Source of the DNA: Acidimicrobiales bacterium
GTDB taxonomy: Bacteria > Actinomycetota > Acidimicrobiia > Acidimicrobiales > Poriferisodalaceae
Direction: 5' to 3'
Assembly (NCBI GenBank): GCA_030743005.1
Contig: JASLTG010000006.1
Span: 59,665-123,664, forward strand
DNA length: 64,000 nucleotides
This document shows, piece by piece, positions 25,678 to 35,124 of this stretch. The translations under genes were made by a program, and so were the position numbers. The notes beneath the pieces are model-generated. The model made no database searches. It saw nothing but the letters and a program-made list of their open reading frames with translations, and was not told the origin of the DNA. Position 1 is the stretch's first letter. Every line of letters begins with the position of its first letter.

Positions 25678-26064
25678 ATGAGGACTGTCTGGCGGGGACT
25701 CACCATGGCATGCGGTGTATGCGGTTGTCGTGGTTTATTTAGAACGTGGGGCATGTTTTCCATGGTCGAAGACTGCCCGAAGTGTGGTTTGCACTTTGAA
25801 CGTATGGAAGGTCATTCTTTGGGCGCGGTTGCTGTGAACACGGTGGTGAGTTCGGCGCTTGTTCTTACGGTGGTGTCTCTAGCTTTGGTTATCTTTGGCA
25901 CTGATGTTTCCACCTCGTTTTTGCTTTTGCTTGCGGCTCCGGCGGGTCTCCTATTCCCAATCTTGTTCGACCCGGTGTCACGAACACTGTGGAATGCGTT
26001 CGAGTTAATGATGCGTCCTGTCCAACCCGAGGAGTTGAAGCAACAGTTTCAATCCAACAAGTAA
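25678..26064 (+). CDS. DUF983-family membrane protein
   Basis: 128 residues from the ATG at 25678, five bases after the glycosylase gene. The N-terminal half has two CxxC-type pairs, CGVCGC and CPKCG, as a zinc ribbon, followed by ERMEGHSLGAV and two hydrophobic helices (VVSSALVLTVVSLALVIFG and LLLLAAPAGLLFPILF). This is the DUF983 architecture, best known next to oxidase assembly genes but of unknown function. The longer frame to 25585 lies inside the previous gene. Confidence 0.82.
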   Translation: MRTVWRGLTMACGVCGCRGLFRTWGMFSMVEDCPKCGLHFERMEGHSLGAVAVNTVVSSALVLTVVSLALVIFGTDVSTSFLLLLAAPAGLLFPILFDPVSRTLWNAFELMMRPVQPEELKQQFQSNK

Positions 26065-26154
26065 CAGCGAATAAAGCCCACCAAGTTGCAATACGACATC
26101 TGCCACGCCAGAATTCAATCCCTTGCTGTCAGTTAATAGGTAGCAAGCACGGTT

Positions 26155-26229
26155 GGTCCCGTGGTGAAGTCTGGAGTTCACGCCGGCCTGTCAAGCCGGA
26201 GGTCGCGGGTTCAAATCCCGTCGGGACCG
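26155..26229 (+). tRNA. tRNA-Asp (anticodon GTC)
   Basis: Acceptor GGTCCCG with CGGGACC, anticodon stem CCGGC/GCCGG around the loop CTGTCAA (anticodon GTC), T arm GCGGG-TTCAAAT-CCCGT, discriminator G. CCA is not encoded. One base separates it from the following tRNA. Confidence 0.95.
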
Positions 26230-26230
26230 C

Positions 26231-26303
26231 GGTCGGGTAGCTCAGTTGGCAGAGCGCGCGCCTGAAAAGCGTGAGGTCACCGGATCGACGCCGGTCCCGA
26301 CCA
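26231..26303 (+). tRNA. tRNA-Phe (anticodon GAA)
   Basis: Acceptor GGTCGGG with CCCGACC, D arm GCTC-AGTTGGCA-GAGC, anticodon stem CGCGC/GCGTG around CTGAAAA (anticodon GAA), discriminator A, 73 bases. CCA is not encoded. The T loop is ATCGACG: position 54, normally T, is A, which is unusual. It is probably co-transcribed with tRNA-Asp. Confidence 0.93.
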
Positions 26304-26309
26304 CGCTAC

Positions 26310-26348
26310 GAAGCCAGGGGCTTAACTCCCCTGGCTTCTAGTAATTTT
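26310..26348 (+). terminator. intrinsic terminator of the tRNA-Asp/tRNA-Phe unit
   Basis: Perfect 11-base-pair stem (26310-26320 with 26328-26338) with a seven-base loop, followed by TAGTAATTTT. It lies six bases after tRNA-Phe and just before the stop of the convergent malic enzyme gene, so it may serve both strands. Confidence 0.8.
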
Positions 26349-26377
26349 GAGCAACGCTTGAATCGAAGCTTGATTCC

Positions 26378-27778
26378 TCAGACCCGAGTCACCCCATCTT
26401 CGATCGCTGCATGAGCGACTGCAGCAGAAACCGCTGGGACTACCGAACGATCAAACGCCGTTGGGATAATGAGATCAGGGGAAAGGTCGTCACTTGACAC
26501 GGCTGCGGCGATGGCGGACGCGGCAGCAATTTTCATTCCTTCGGTTATGTCGGTGGCTGACGAGTCAAATGCGCCACGAAAAATCCCTGGGAACGCAAGT
26601 ACGTTGTTGATTTGGTTGGGGTAATCACTCCGGCCCGTCGCGACCACCGCTGCAATATCGCCAATCTCTTCTGGGAGGATCTCAGGGTCGGGATTGGCCA
26701 TTGCAAACACGATGGGTTTGTCAGCCATTGCGGCAACGTCATCTCGGGTCACCAGCCCAGGTCCGCTGAGACCCATGAACACGTCAGCGCCCACCATGGC
26801 CTTAGCGACTGTGCCAGCGATTTGCTCAGTGTTGGTGTTATGAGCGATCCATTCTTTGGCAGCGTTCAAATCATCTCTACCAGGGTAAATAGTGCCTTGT
26901 CGATCACAGACGACGACATCACCGATTCCGCGGCCTAACAGAATTTTTGCACACGCAACGCCCGCTGCTCCGGCACCCAAGATGACGCAGCGTAAATTTT
27001 TGAAATCTTTCCCCGTAAGACGAACTGCGTTCTCCAAAGCAGCTAGGGCGACGACTGCTGTTCCGTGTTGATCATCATGGAATACCGGTATATCAAGCGC
27101 TTTGCGTAACTCTGCCTCAACTTCGAAGGCACCAGGGGCAGCAATGTCTTCCAGATTTATTCCCCCGAAAGTCGGCGCTAACCGAATGACTGTTTCAATA
27201 ATTTGTTCTGGTGTTTCTACATCGAGACAGATTGGGAACGCATCAACGTCAGCAAACTCTTTAAATAGCAGTGCTTTGCCTTCCATGACGGGCATAGCAG
27301 CTTCTGGACCGATATCGCCGAGCCCGAGAACAGCGGTGCCGTCGCTAACAATCGCCACTGTGTTTTTTCTGATCGTCAACTCATGAGAGGCTGCCTCATC
27401 TTCATGGATGGCCATACATACCCGAGCGACTCCTGGTGTGTACGCCATTGATAAGTCATCAGCGTCTCTCAAAGGGATTCGGCTTATGGTCTCAAGTTTG
27501 CCGCCCTCGTGGATCTTAAAAGTTCGGTCAACTGCACTAATTACCTTGATCCCTTCGAGCCCGTCAACTGCCTCACAAATTTCTTCGACGTGCGCTTCGC
27601 TAGCGGCGTCAACCACAACTTCTTCGCGCAGAGATCCGGCAGTTACGGTAAAGCCTCGGAGGCTACGAATATTTCCTCCAACGTCGCCAATCGCTGTGCA
27701 GAGCCGGCCAAGGGTGCCTGGCTCATGAGCAAGCTCAACTTCTAATGTGGCTGAGAAAGCAGCCGTTGGTCGCGACAT
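26378..27778 (-). CDS. NAD(P)-dependent malic enzyme with N-terminal ACT domain
   Basis: 466 residues from the ATG at 27778. An ACT-type regulatory domain (FSATLEVELAHEPGTLGRLC, then AIGDVGGNIRSL) occupies roughly the first 90 residues. The malic domain follows: SMAYTPGVARVCMAI, then KNTVAIVSDGTAVLGLGDIG, MEGKALLFKEF with the catalytic Lys, and NLEDIAAPGAFEVE with the metal ligands; HDDQHGTAVV leads into a Rossmann NAD domain (VILGAGAAGVACAKILL). It oxidatively decarboxylates malate to pyruvate. The ACT domain suggests control by a small ligand. It is the last gene of the purine/pyrimidine operon. Confidence 0.93.
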   Translation of the reverse strand: MSRPTAAFSATLEVELAHEPGTLGRLCTAIGDVGGNIRSLRGFTVTAGSLREEVVVDAASEAHVEEICEAVDGLEGIKVISAVDRTFKIHEGGKLETISRIPLRDADDLSMAYTPGVARVCMAIHEDEAASHELTIRKNTVAIVSDGTAVLGLGDIGPEAAMPVMEGKALLFKEFADVDAFPICLDVETPEQIIETVIRLAPTFGGINLEDIAAPGAFEVEAELRKALDIPVFHDDQHGTAVVALAALENAVRLTGKDFKNLRCVILGAGAAGVACAKILLGRGIGDVVVCDRQGTIYPGRDDLNAAKEWIAHNTNTEQIAGTVAKAMVGADVFMGLSGPGLVTRDDVAAMADKPIVFAMANPDPEILPEEIGDIAAVVATGRSDYPNQINNVLAFPGIFRGAFDSSATDITEGMKIAAASAIAAAVSSDDLSPDLIIPTAFDRSVVPAVSAAVAHAAIEDGVTRV

Positions 27779-27858
27779 CGGGTCTCCTGGTGCGGGGTGC
27801 GAGCGCTCTATTGTGGCGGGAGGATCCGACTTGTCCAAACGGTCCTAGTGCATTTGTT

Positions 27859-28419
27859 CTACGGGCCCTCATATTCAAAGCCCAAATCAGGGGCAGTTAA
27901 CAGCGCGTAAAAGCCAATTCCAGCTTGTTTCGCAAGGTCTTCGCAGGTGCCACCGCGGTCCACGACCGAAATAATCATGACAGGTTCGGCACCGAATGCT
28001 CTGACTGCTTCTGCTGCTTCTAGAGGCGATACTCCCCTAGTAACAACATCTTCGGTGATTGCTACACGGTCACCCTTTCGCAGTGCGCCGGCTATTCGTC
28101 CCTCTACCCCATGGTCTTTTGATTCTTTTCGGACACTAAAGCTTCTAATTTCATGGCCACGGTCAGCTGCTATAGCTGACACACCGTATGCGACGGGATC
28201 AGCGCCCATGGTCAAGCCGCCCATTGCGTCTATCCCATTAACTTCCTTCAAGATGATGTCTGCTACGAGTTGAATTCCTTCAGGGGTACAGACGGTTTGT
28301 TTGCCATCAATGAACCAGTTACTTTTCCGGCCCGATTTCAAAACGAAATCACCTGTGCGCACAGCGTGAGTTAGCAGATGTTCTCTAAGTTTTGTTCGCA
28401 GTGGGTCGAGTTCCCTCAT
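27859..28419 (-). CDS. pyrE: orotate phosphoribosyltransferase
   Basis: Makes OMP from orotate and PRPP in pyrimidine synthesis. 186 residues from the ATG at 28419, whose A is also the last base of the purM stop (TGATG), which decides the start. Motifs: FVLKSGRKSNWFID, GGLTMGADPVA, FSVRKESKDHG (flexible catalytic loop) and the PRPP motif RVAITEDVVTRGVSPLEA. A pyrimidine gene inside a purine operon suggests common demand for PRPP. Confidence 0.94.
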   Translation of the reverse strand: MRELDPLRTKLREHLLTHAVRTGDFVLKSGRKSNWFIDGKQTVCTPEGIQLVADIILKEVNGIDAMGGLTMGADPVAYGVSAIAADRGHEIRSFSVRKESKDHGVEGRIAGALRKGDRVAITEDVVTRGVSPLEAAEAVRAFGAEPVMIISVVDRGGTCEDLAKQAGIGFYALLTAPDLGFEYEGP

Positions 28420-29450
28420 CAGCCCATCCACCCTGCTTGACCATTTCCCACAACAACCTGCCCAACGATCCAAGCCTCGTGTCCATTCTTATTGGCAAGG
28501 CCAATAACTGAATCAGCCTCTTCCCTCGGGACCACCAGCACCATGCCAATACCTAGATTGAAAACATTCCGCATTTCTTCCTCAGAGACAGGTCCTTCGT
28601 TAGCAATCTGATCAAAGATTTCTGGTCTCCGCCAGCTTCCTACGTCCAGTCGTATCTCTACTTCATCACCAATCACGCGTTTCAGATTCCCAACGAGCCC
28701 CCCGCCAGTTATGTGTGCCGCCGCGTGAACTTCGTGCTGTCGGAATGCACTTAAGACTGTGGGGGCGTAAATGGTAGATGGGCGAAGCAGTTCCTCTCCG
28801 AGCGAAGAGTCCGCGCCGGGCCACGCAGGTTGGTCTAAAGCGCGGCCATCCATAAGCACCCGGCGGGCCAAGCTGTACCCGTTGCACCGCAGGCCTGGCG
28901 ATGCAAGCCCTACTAAAACATCTCCTTGAACAACCGAAGATTTCTTGGGTATGTCAGCAAGCTCAGCTATTCCTACTGCGAAACCCGACACATCAAAGTC
29001 GTCTTCATCCATCGTGTCTGGGTGTTCAGCGATTTCACCCCCTGTTAAAGCACACCCTGCTGCAATGCATCCTTGGGCGAAACCAATTACCAGTTGTTCG
29101 ATGACTTCGGGGTCGACTTTCCCCACAGTTAGTTGATCCAAGAAAAACAGTGGTTCAGCTCCAGATGTAACGATGTCGTCAACGCACATTGCAACCACGT
29201 CAACACCAATTGTGTCGTACCTACCCAATTTCTTCGCTACAAGTGTCTTGGTTCCAGCTCCATCGTTTCCGGACACCAGTACGGGCTCGCGATAGCCCTC
29301 AGGTATTGCAACAATTGACCCGAATCCGCCTACGTCACTCAGCACTTCTGGTCTGAAGGTTGACCGTGCATGGGGGATGAGGCGCTGCACGGCTTCGTCT
29401 GCTTTATCTATATCGACTCCAGACTCGGAGTAGGTGATCTCAGAACTCAT
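28419..29450 (-). CDS. purM: phosphoribosylformylglycinamidine cyclo-ligase (AIR synthetase)
   Basis: Purine pathway step 5, FGAM to AIR with ATP. 343 residues; TYSESGVDIDKADEAV at the N-terminus is the hallmark, followed by GGFGSIVAIPEG, SGNDGAGTKTLVAKKLG (ATP binding), VDVVAMCVDDIVTSGAEPLF, GGEIAEHPDTM and the AHITGGGLVGNLKRV segment. Length is normal. It overlaps the purF stop by four bases. Confidence 0.97.
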   Translation of the reverse strand: MSSEITYSESGVDIDKADEAVQRLIPHARSTFRPEVLSDVGGFGSIVAIPEGYREPVLVSGNDGAGTKTLVAKKLGRYDTIGVDVVAMCVDDIVTSGAEPLFFLDQLTVGKVDPEVIEQLVIGFAQGCIAAGCALTGGEIAEHPDTMDEDDFDVSGFAVGIAELADIPKKSSVVQGDVLVGLASPGLRCNGYSLARRVLMDGRALDQPAWPGADSSLGEELLRPSTIYAPTVLSAFRQHEVHAAAHITGGGLVGNLKRVIGDEVEIRLDVGSWRRPEIFDQIANEGPVSEEEMRNVFNLGIGMVLVVPREEADSVIGLANKNGHEAWIVGQVVVGNGQAGWMG

Positions 29451-30937
29451 TGGCCGAGCTCCATTTGTGAGGCCGATATAAATGCAGATCCCTGTTCGTC
29501 TTCCCTTTTCCCCAAGACCTCCCTACCAATTTCTGCTGGGATTTCTACGGGGTACTGTCCGTTCAGACAAGCTGTGCAAAATCCGGCACCTGCCGCACCG
29601 GTTGCGTCGATGAGACGGTCAAGCTCTAGATAACCGATGGAGTCAACACCCAGGTATTCGCGTATTTCGTCCATCGTTAGATTTGCTGCAAGAAGCTCAG
29701 CTTGTGTACCCGTATCCATTCCGTAAAAGCATGGCCATCTGTAGGGCGGCGATGAAATTCTGAGGTGTACCTCCGCTGCTCCTGAGGCACGGAGCATTTC
29801 AACTATCGCCCGTGTGGTAGTTCCACGGACAATTGAATCATCCACAACTATGAGGCGTTGACCTTCAATGTTGTGTCGAATTGGGTTGAGTTTCATCTTC
29901 ACTCCCAAGGCTCTCATTTCTTGGGAGGGGGCAATAAAGGTTCGACCTATGTAGCGATTTTTGACCAACCCGTCTCGGTAAGGGATACCGCTTGCTCGAG
30001 CGAACCCTTGTGCCGCCGGAATGCCGGATTCTGGGACAGGCATCACTAGATCTCCATTAGCTGGGACCTGGTCGGCTAGTTGTTCGCCCATTCGTTGTCT
30101 TGCCGCATGTACGTTGCGGCCATACAAAACAGTGTCTGGGCGTGAAAAATATACGAATTCGAAGACGCATAGCTTCGGGTCAGGATTGTCGAAAGGCTGT
30201 TCCGAGGTCCATCCATCGCGATCTATAACGACCATCTCACCGGGATCGATCTCACGGACAAAGTGGGCTCCGACGGTATCCAACGCCGGGCTTTCTGATG
30301 CAACTACCCAGCCATTATCCAGGCGTCCCAGACACAACGGCCAAAATCCTTCTGGTCCTCTGGCCCCAACCAAATGTTGGCGGTCCATAGCAACAAAGGA
30401 GAACCCACCTTTTAGCCGCGGCAATACACGTTTTAGTGCCCAGGGAAGTTCATTACCTTCAGGAGCATCTTCGCTCGCAAGCTCAAGAGCAACCAGTTCC
30501 GCCACTAGATCACTGTCACTTGTAACAGTCCCATCGAGCATCCCAGTCTCGGCAGCAAGTTCAGCTGTGTTAACGAGATTGCCATTGTGGGCCAAAGCAA
30601 ATTCCAGGTCTCCCACATCTCGATAAAACGGTTGCGACGCTCGCCAAGAACTTGAACCCGTCGTTGAATAGCGAGTGTGACCAATCGCGATAGCACCTTC
30701 CAGCGCTGCGAGAATTCGATCGTCAAAGGCGCTGGAGACAAGCCCCATGTCTTTTACGACTGTGACGTTAAAGCCGTCACTCACGGCAATTCCGGCGGAT
30801 TCTTGTCCTCGATGTTGTAGGGCGTAAAGACCAAGGTAAGTCTGATGAGCGACGGCGCTGCCTGGGGCCAACACACCAAAAACGCCACAAGCTTCTCGAG
30901 GTTTGTTGATTTCTACTCCACTAATTTCTTCCGTCAT
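29447..30937 (-). CDS. purF: amidophosphoribosyltransferase
   Basis: Committed step of purine synthesis, PRPP plus glutamine to phosphoribosylamine. The propeptide before Cys is short ([21 protein letters not shown]), so the N-terminal nucleophile Cys17 is exposed after processing, as in the B. subtilis type. [19 protein letters not shown] is the glutaminase core; [19 protein letters not shown] is the PRPP site. The C-terminus has [15 protein letters not shown] and [12 protein letters not shown], with Cys residues placed as in the B. subtilis 4Fe-4S enzyme. It overlaps purL and purM by four bases each. Confidence 0.97.
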   Translation of the reverse strand: MTEEISGVEINKPREACGVFGVLAPGSAVAHQTYLGLYALQHRGQESAGIAVSDGFNVTVVKDMGLVSSAFDDRILAALEGAIAIGHTRYSTTGSSSWRASQPFYRDVGDLEFALAHNGNLVNTAELAAETGMLDGTVTSDSDLVAELVALELASEDAPEGNELPWALKRVLPRLKGGFSFVAMDRQHLVGARGPEGFWPLCLGRLDNGWVVASESPALDTVGAHFVREIDPGEMVVIDRDGWTSEQPFDNPDPKLCVFEFVYFSRPDTVLYGRNVHAARQRMGEQLADQVPANGDLVMPVPESGIPAAQGFARASGIPYRDGLVKNRYIGRTFIAPSQEMRALGVKMKLNPIRHNIEGQRLIVVDDSIVRGTTTRAIVEMLRASGAAEVHLRISSPPYRWPCFYGMDTGTQAELLAANLTMDEIREYLGVDSIGYLELDRLIDATGAAGAGFCTACLNGQYPVEIPAEIGREVLGKREDEQGSAFISASQMELGQ

Positions 30938-33165
30938 GCGCTGATGGTCCCTTGGCCTAGTGCTTCTGGGAGCTTGTTGCGCGACGCGGCTGTCAGAACA
31001 TCTAGAGGCACTTTCACAGTGGGCCCAAACTCCAACGAGGAACCACCAGTTCGGCCAATTACCTGGGCCGTGACTTTTTTGTTGGCTGCTTCTTCCAGAA
31101 ATTCTTCTAAAGCATCGCTTGGAACTACAACGAGTACTCGGCCACCAGATTCATTGAACATCGAAATATGGTTGTCGTAACCGTCTAGCCGGGCACCGAC
31201 ACCAGTCTCAATAGCCATCTCCGCGACTGCTACGGCAATGCCTCCTTCTCCAACGTCGTGTACTGCTTCTAGTCGTTGTTTCTGAACTGACTCAGCCACC
31301 AAAGCTGCTGTTCGGACTGCTTGGGCAAGATCGAAGGTAGGGAGAGAGCCGTCTTTGCAACCGCCAATTTCCCAAGCCCATCGGCTTCCTCCCATGGATG
31401 CATCTGGTCCCGCTTCTTGTCCTAATAACAACAAAGGCGAGTCCGGCGGCAATCCAATAGATGGTGGGGGCTCTGACAGGGTGGGGTGCATGCCGATGAC
31501 ACCGACTACTGGAGTTGGAGCTATGTCGACGGTGTTCGTTTCGTTATACAAACTTACGTTGCCGCCAACTACTGGTGAGTTAAAGGCGATACACGCTTCA
31601 GACATCCCGTCAACAGCTTCCGATAGTTGCCACATAACTTCTGGGTGTTCCGGATTCCCGAAGTTCAAACAATTGACGACGGCGAGAGGATAAGCACCTA
31701 CACACGCGATGTTCATAACAGCTTCAGCGACAACCATCTTCGTGCCCTGATATGGATCTACGTAACACCACCGGTGGTTTCCATCTGTGGAGAGTGCTAG
31801 CCCCCTTCCGGTTTCGTTGCCGCTGGTCGGATGTCGAAGACGCAGGAGAGTGCCATCACTCCCGGGGCCAACCACAGTATTGAGGAATAACTGGTGGTCA
31901 TATTGGCGGTAAACCCATGAGGGGTCGCACACCAGTGCCAGCAAGTTCTCCACGCAATCAACTGGGCCTTGAGACGCGTCAGTTAATCGTCGTTGGTCCA
32001 AATCATCTGGGGGCGCGATTGGCCGGTCATATTCAGGGGCATCATCATGCAAAGTGGATGCTGGTAGCTCTGCGAGGACTTCACCGTCGAAACCATTGAG
32101 GATTCGTAACTGTCCATTCCCGGTCACGCGACCTATCACGCTCGCCGTGATTTCCCATTGAGCTGAAATTTCAAGGACCCGTTCAAGATGTTGAGGTTCA
32201 ACGATGGCAAGCATTCTTTCTTGCGATTCTGAAGTCATTAACTCAAATGGTTCCATTCCCTCTTCACGCGAATGGATGGCTGAAACATCGACGTCCATCC
32301 CTGCTCCACCCCGAGAGGCAGTTTCACTTGTTGCACACGTGATGCCAGCACCTCCTAGATCTTGGATGCCGCTGACTAAGCCTTCGTCTAGGAGTTCAAG
32401 GCATGCTTCTAAAAGCCGTTTTTCTTCGAACGGGTCTCCGACTTGAACACTCGGCCGCTTATCCGCATCTTCGGAGTTCTCATCAAACCCCGCTGAAGCA
32501 AGGACACTAACGCCCCCTATCCCGTCTCGACCTGTAGAGGCGCCCAATAGAATTGCGAGATTCCCTACGCCGCTAGCTTGTCCGAGTACGAGTCGTTCGG
32601 CTGGGAGTACGCCCATCGCAAGGACATTGACGAGCGGGTTGCCTTTATAGGTTTCGTCAAAGACCAGCTCGCCTCCGACAGTGGGGACGCCAACACTATT
32701 TCCGTAACCCGAAACTCCACTAATCACACCTTCTGCGATCCACCGACTACGCGGATCGTCAAGCGGTCCAAATCGCAGCGGATCCATGACTGCTATTGGT
32801 CTCGCTCCCATGGTGAAAATGTCTCTGAGAATCCCGCCCACACCTGTTGCAGCTCCTTGATAGGGCTCAATGGCAGAGGGGTGATTGTGGCTTTCTATCC
32901 GAATAGCAACAGCAATATCGTCACCTACATCAATTACTCCAGCGTTTTCTCCTGGGCCGACTAGGACCCATGGCGCGTCAGTAGGAAGTCTTTTGAGATG
33001 AATCTTTGAAGACTTATAGGAACAGTGCTCTGACCACATCACTGAGTACATCGCTAACTCAAGATGGTTTGGGTGTCGTTCTAAAAGCTCATATATGTGT
33101 TCATACTCTTCGTCACTGAGACCAAGTGCCCGATGGACTGATGCATCTTCAGGGGCGACACTCAC
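30934..33165 (-). CDS. purL: phosphoribosylformylglycinamidine synthase, PurL subunit
   Basis: 743-residue small-type PurL that works with PurQ and PurS (both encoded upstream) to convert FGAR to FGAM. Motifs: [76 protein letters not shown] and [17 protein letters not shown]. It lacks the glutaminase domain found in the large enterobacterial PurL. It stands after an intergenic gap of 161 bases from purQ, the largest in this operon, and no obvious promoter or riboswitch was recognised there. Confidence 0.97.
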   Translation of the reverse strand: MSVAPEDASVHRALGLSDEEYEHIYELLERHPNHLELAMYSVMWSEHCSYKSSKIHLKRLPTDAPWVLVGPGENAGVIDVGDDIAVAIRIESHNHPSAIEPYQGAATGVGGILRDIFTMGARPIAVMDPLRFGPLDDPRSRWIAEGVISGVSGYGNSVGVPTVGGELVFDETYKGNPLVNVLAMGVLPAERLVLGQASGVGNLAILLGASTGRDGIGGVSVLASAGFDENSEDADKRPSVQVGDPFEEKRLLEACLELLDEGLVSGIQDLGGAGITCATSETASRGGAGMDVDVSAIHSREEGMEPFELMTSESQERMLAIVEPQHLERVLEISAQWEITASVIGRVTGNGQLRILNGFDGEVLAELPASTLHDDAPEYDRPIAPPDDLDQRRLTDASQGPVDCVENLLALVCDPSWVYRQYDHQLFLNTVVGPGSDGTLLRLRHPTSGNETGRGLALSTDGNHRWCYVDPYQGTKMVVAEAVMNIACVGAYPLAVVNCLNFGNPEHPEVMWQLSEAVDGMSEACIAFNSPVVGGNVSLYNETNTVDIAPTPVVGVIGMHPTLSEPPPSIGLPPDSPLLLLGQEAGPDASMGGSRWAWEIGGCKDGSLPTFDLAQAVRTAALVAESVQKQRLEAVHDVGEGGIAVAVAEMAIETGVGARLDGYDNHISMFNESGGRVLVVVPSDALEEFLEEAANKKVTAQVIGRTGGSSLEFGPTVKVPLDVLTAASRNKLPEALGQGTISA

Positions 33166-33326
33166 ACCTCAAAACCTAGTCGCGGGTTCTGGTTTCTCAT
33201 GGATGCCTTGCGACGCGCCCCCAGCTGAGTTTTATCGCCAAATGCTGCTCATCTGAATTGGTAATCCACAGAGTGTCTGACAACTACCGTTCGCCTGTGT
33301 GCAGAACTGAGGTGTGGTTCAGTCAG

Positions 33327-33986
33327 TCACGCAGTCAAAAAAGATTGAATCAGAGCGGTGCCATCCGTTGAGCCTAAAAGCGCTGAGGTGGCTCTTTCCG
33401 GGTGGGGCATCATGCCAACAACATTTCCGTCTTTATTGCAAATACCGGCTATATCTCTTGTTGATCCATTTGGATTATCGGTATAGCGGAACACGATTTG
33501 TCCCTGAGTTTCTAGTTCTGCAAGAGCTTCGGGGGGGCATACAAAGTTGCCCTCGAAATGGTTAATGGGAATATTTATGCAGTCTCCAACTGTTGAACCC
33601 TTACCAAGAATATTTTCAGTTGAAACGAATTCGATTTGCTGCATTGAGCAGAGAAATTTCATGCCGACGTTTTTCTGCAGGGCTCCGGGCAGCAACCCAG
33701 CTTCTGTTAACACTTGAAAACCGTTGCAGATTCCTAAAACTGGACCGCCATTCAGTGCAAATGCAGCCACTGACTCCATAACTGGGGAAAATCTTGCTAT
33801 TGCTCCGCATCGCAAATAATCACCGTGTGCGAAACCTCCTGGTATCACTACCGCATCGACCTTCTTCAACGATGGGTCCGCATGCCAGAGAACTTCAGCG
33901 TCGCCACCAAGAGTCCGTATTGCGTCGATGGTGTCGAATTCACAGTTCGTGCCTGGGAAACGAACAACTCCTACGCGATGACTCAT
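33327..33986 (-). CDS. purQ: phosphoribosylformylglycinamidine synthase, PurQ glutaminase subunit
   Basis: Class I glutamine amidotransferase (219 residues) supplying ammonia to PurL. VVRFPGTNCEFDTIDAI begins the protein, VVIPGGFAHGDYLRCGAIA is the oxyanion strand region, LGICNGFQVLTEAGLLPGA holds the nucleophile Cys, and MMPHPERATSALLGSTDG carries the His/Glu of the triad. It overlaps purS by four bases. Confidence 0.97.
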   Translation of the reverse strand: MSHRVGVVRFPGTNCEFDTIDAIRTLGGDAEVLWHADPSLKKVDAVVIPGGFAHGDYLRCGAIARFSPVMESVAAFALNGGPVLGICNGFQVLTEAGLLPGALQKNVGMKFLCSMQQIEFVSTENILGKGSTVGDCINIPINHFEGNFVCPPEALAELETQGQIVFRYTDNPNGSTRDIAGICNKDGNVVGMMPHPERATSALLGSTDGTALIQSFLTA

Positions 33987-34252
33987 GTTTCTAGAACTTC
34001 CACCAAAGCGTCTTCGATAACGGGGTTCGTCAGGAACCGATTACACATGTCTTCAACGAGTGATTGTGCCGCGTCAACTGAGTCAGCTTCGACTTGGAGG
34101 CGAATAACCTTGCCCACCCGCACATTTCCGGTCATCTCAAAGCCCAACGCAGGCAGCGCTCGTTCAATGGTTGAACCTTCAGGGTTTGCTATGCCATCTC
34201 GTGGCGAGACTTCGATTCTTACCTCGAAGTGCATCAGCTTTGCCCAATCCAC
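33983..34252 (-). CDS. purS: phosphoribosylformylglycinamidine synthase, PurS subunit
   Basis: 89-residue small subunit that bridges PurQ and PurL and channels ammonia. Typical features are VRIEVSPRDGIANPEGSTIE, ALPALGFEMTGNVRVGKVIR and the C-terminal helix AQSLVEDMCNRFLTNPVIED. Its start lies 19 bases inside the end of purC. Confidence 0.95.
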   Translation of the reverse strand: MDWAKLMHFEVRIEVSPRDGIANPEGSTIERALPALGFEMTGNVRVGKVIRLQVEADSVDAAQSLVEDMCNRFLTNPVIEDALVEVLET

Positions 34253-35112
34253 TGTGTGAATGATTCGCCCGTAATTCGTTCATAAGCCGTGACGTACCGG
34301 TCGCGAGTTGCTTTCACCGTTTCGGGAGAAAGAGGTGGGGGCGGCGGTGACTTATCCCAGCCAGTTGCTTCTGTTGCGTCTCTGACTGGTTGTTTGTCCA
34401 ACGAAACTGGTGTTGCACCTGGGTTCCAATTTTCTGCGGGCCAAAACCGTGACGAATCAGGTGTTAGAAGCTCATCTGCTATCACCATTTCACCGTCAAC
34501 TATCCCTAGTTCGAACTTGGTGTCTGCAATGATGACGCCGTGCTGCGCGGCGTGTTGTGAGGCTTGCCGATAAGCCTCGATAGAAACCGACCGTGCCGCT
34601 TCTGCTAGCTCCACTCCCACGATGGTTACCGCCTCGTCGTAGCTGATGTTTATGTCATGGCCTTCGGTAGCTTTGGTGGACGGGGTAAACACAGGTTCGG
34701 GTAACTGTTGGGCTTCTAGCAACCCTGCAGGCAAAGTTGCCCCGTGCATGGTCCCTGATTCTTGGTATTCCTTCCACGCAGATCCGGTTATGTATCCACG
34801 CACAATGCATTCGAGAGGCAACATTTCTGCCTTTCGAACCAGCAACGCTCGACCCGTCCATTCGGGCCGCCTGGCAACTTCGGGAAAGTCAGTTGGGTCA
34901 GCCGAAACTAGGTGGGTAGGTGCAACCGAAGCTAAGTATTCAGACCACCACACTGTCATCGCGGTTAGCACTCTCCCTTTGTCAGGGATCGGTTCGTTGA
35001 ACACGACATCGAATGCTGAAATCCGATCGCTTGCCACCATGAGGAGATGCTGGTCGTCGACGACATACATATCTCGTACTTTGCCACTGTGGAGTAATTC
35101 GAGTTCGCTCAC
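34234..35112 (-). CDS. purC: SAICAR synthase
   Basis: 292-residue enzyme joining CAIR and aspartate, of the longer eukaryote/actinobacterial type. Motifs: LLHSGKVRDMYVVDDQHLLM (ATP), VASDRISAFDVVFNEPIPDKG, PLECIVRGYITGSAWKEYQ, and LGIVDGEMVIADELLTPDSSR (SAICAR signature 2). Length fits this type. It starts 13 bases after purB. Confidence 0.96.
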   Translation of the reverse strand: MSELELLHSGKVRDMYVVDDQHLLMVASDRISAFDVVFNEPIPDKGRVLTAMTVWWSEYLASVAPTHLVSADPTDFPEVARRPEWTGRALLVRKAEMLPLECIVRGYITGSAWKEYQESGTMHGATLPAGLLEAQQLPEPVFTPSTKATEGHDINISYDEAVTIVGVELAEAARSVSIEAYRQASQHAAQHGVIIADTKFELGIVDGEMVIADELLTPDSSRFWPAENWNPGATPVSLDKQPVRDATEATGWDKSPPPPPLSPETVKATRDRYVTAYERITGESFTQWIGQS

Positions 35113-35124
35113 GTCTCTTCTCTA

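Noticed and set aside
30021..30626. 201-residue plus-strand ORF inside purF
   Set aside because: Reverse frame of purF, rich in Ser/Arg with no motif; a typical shadow.
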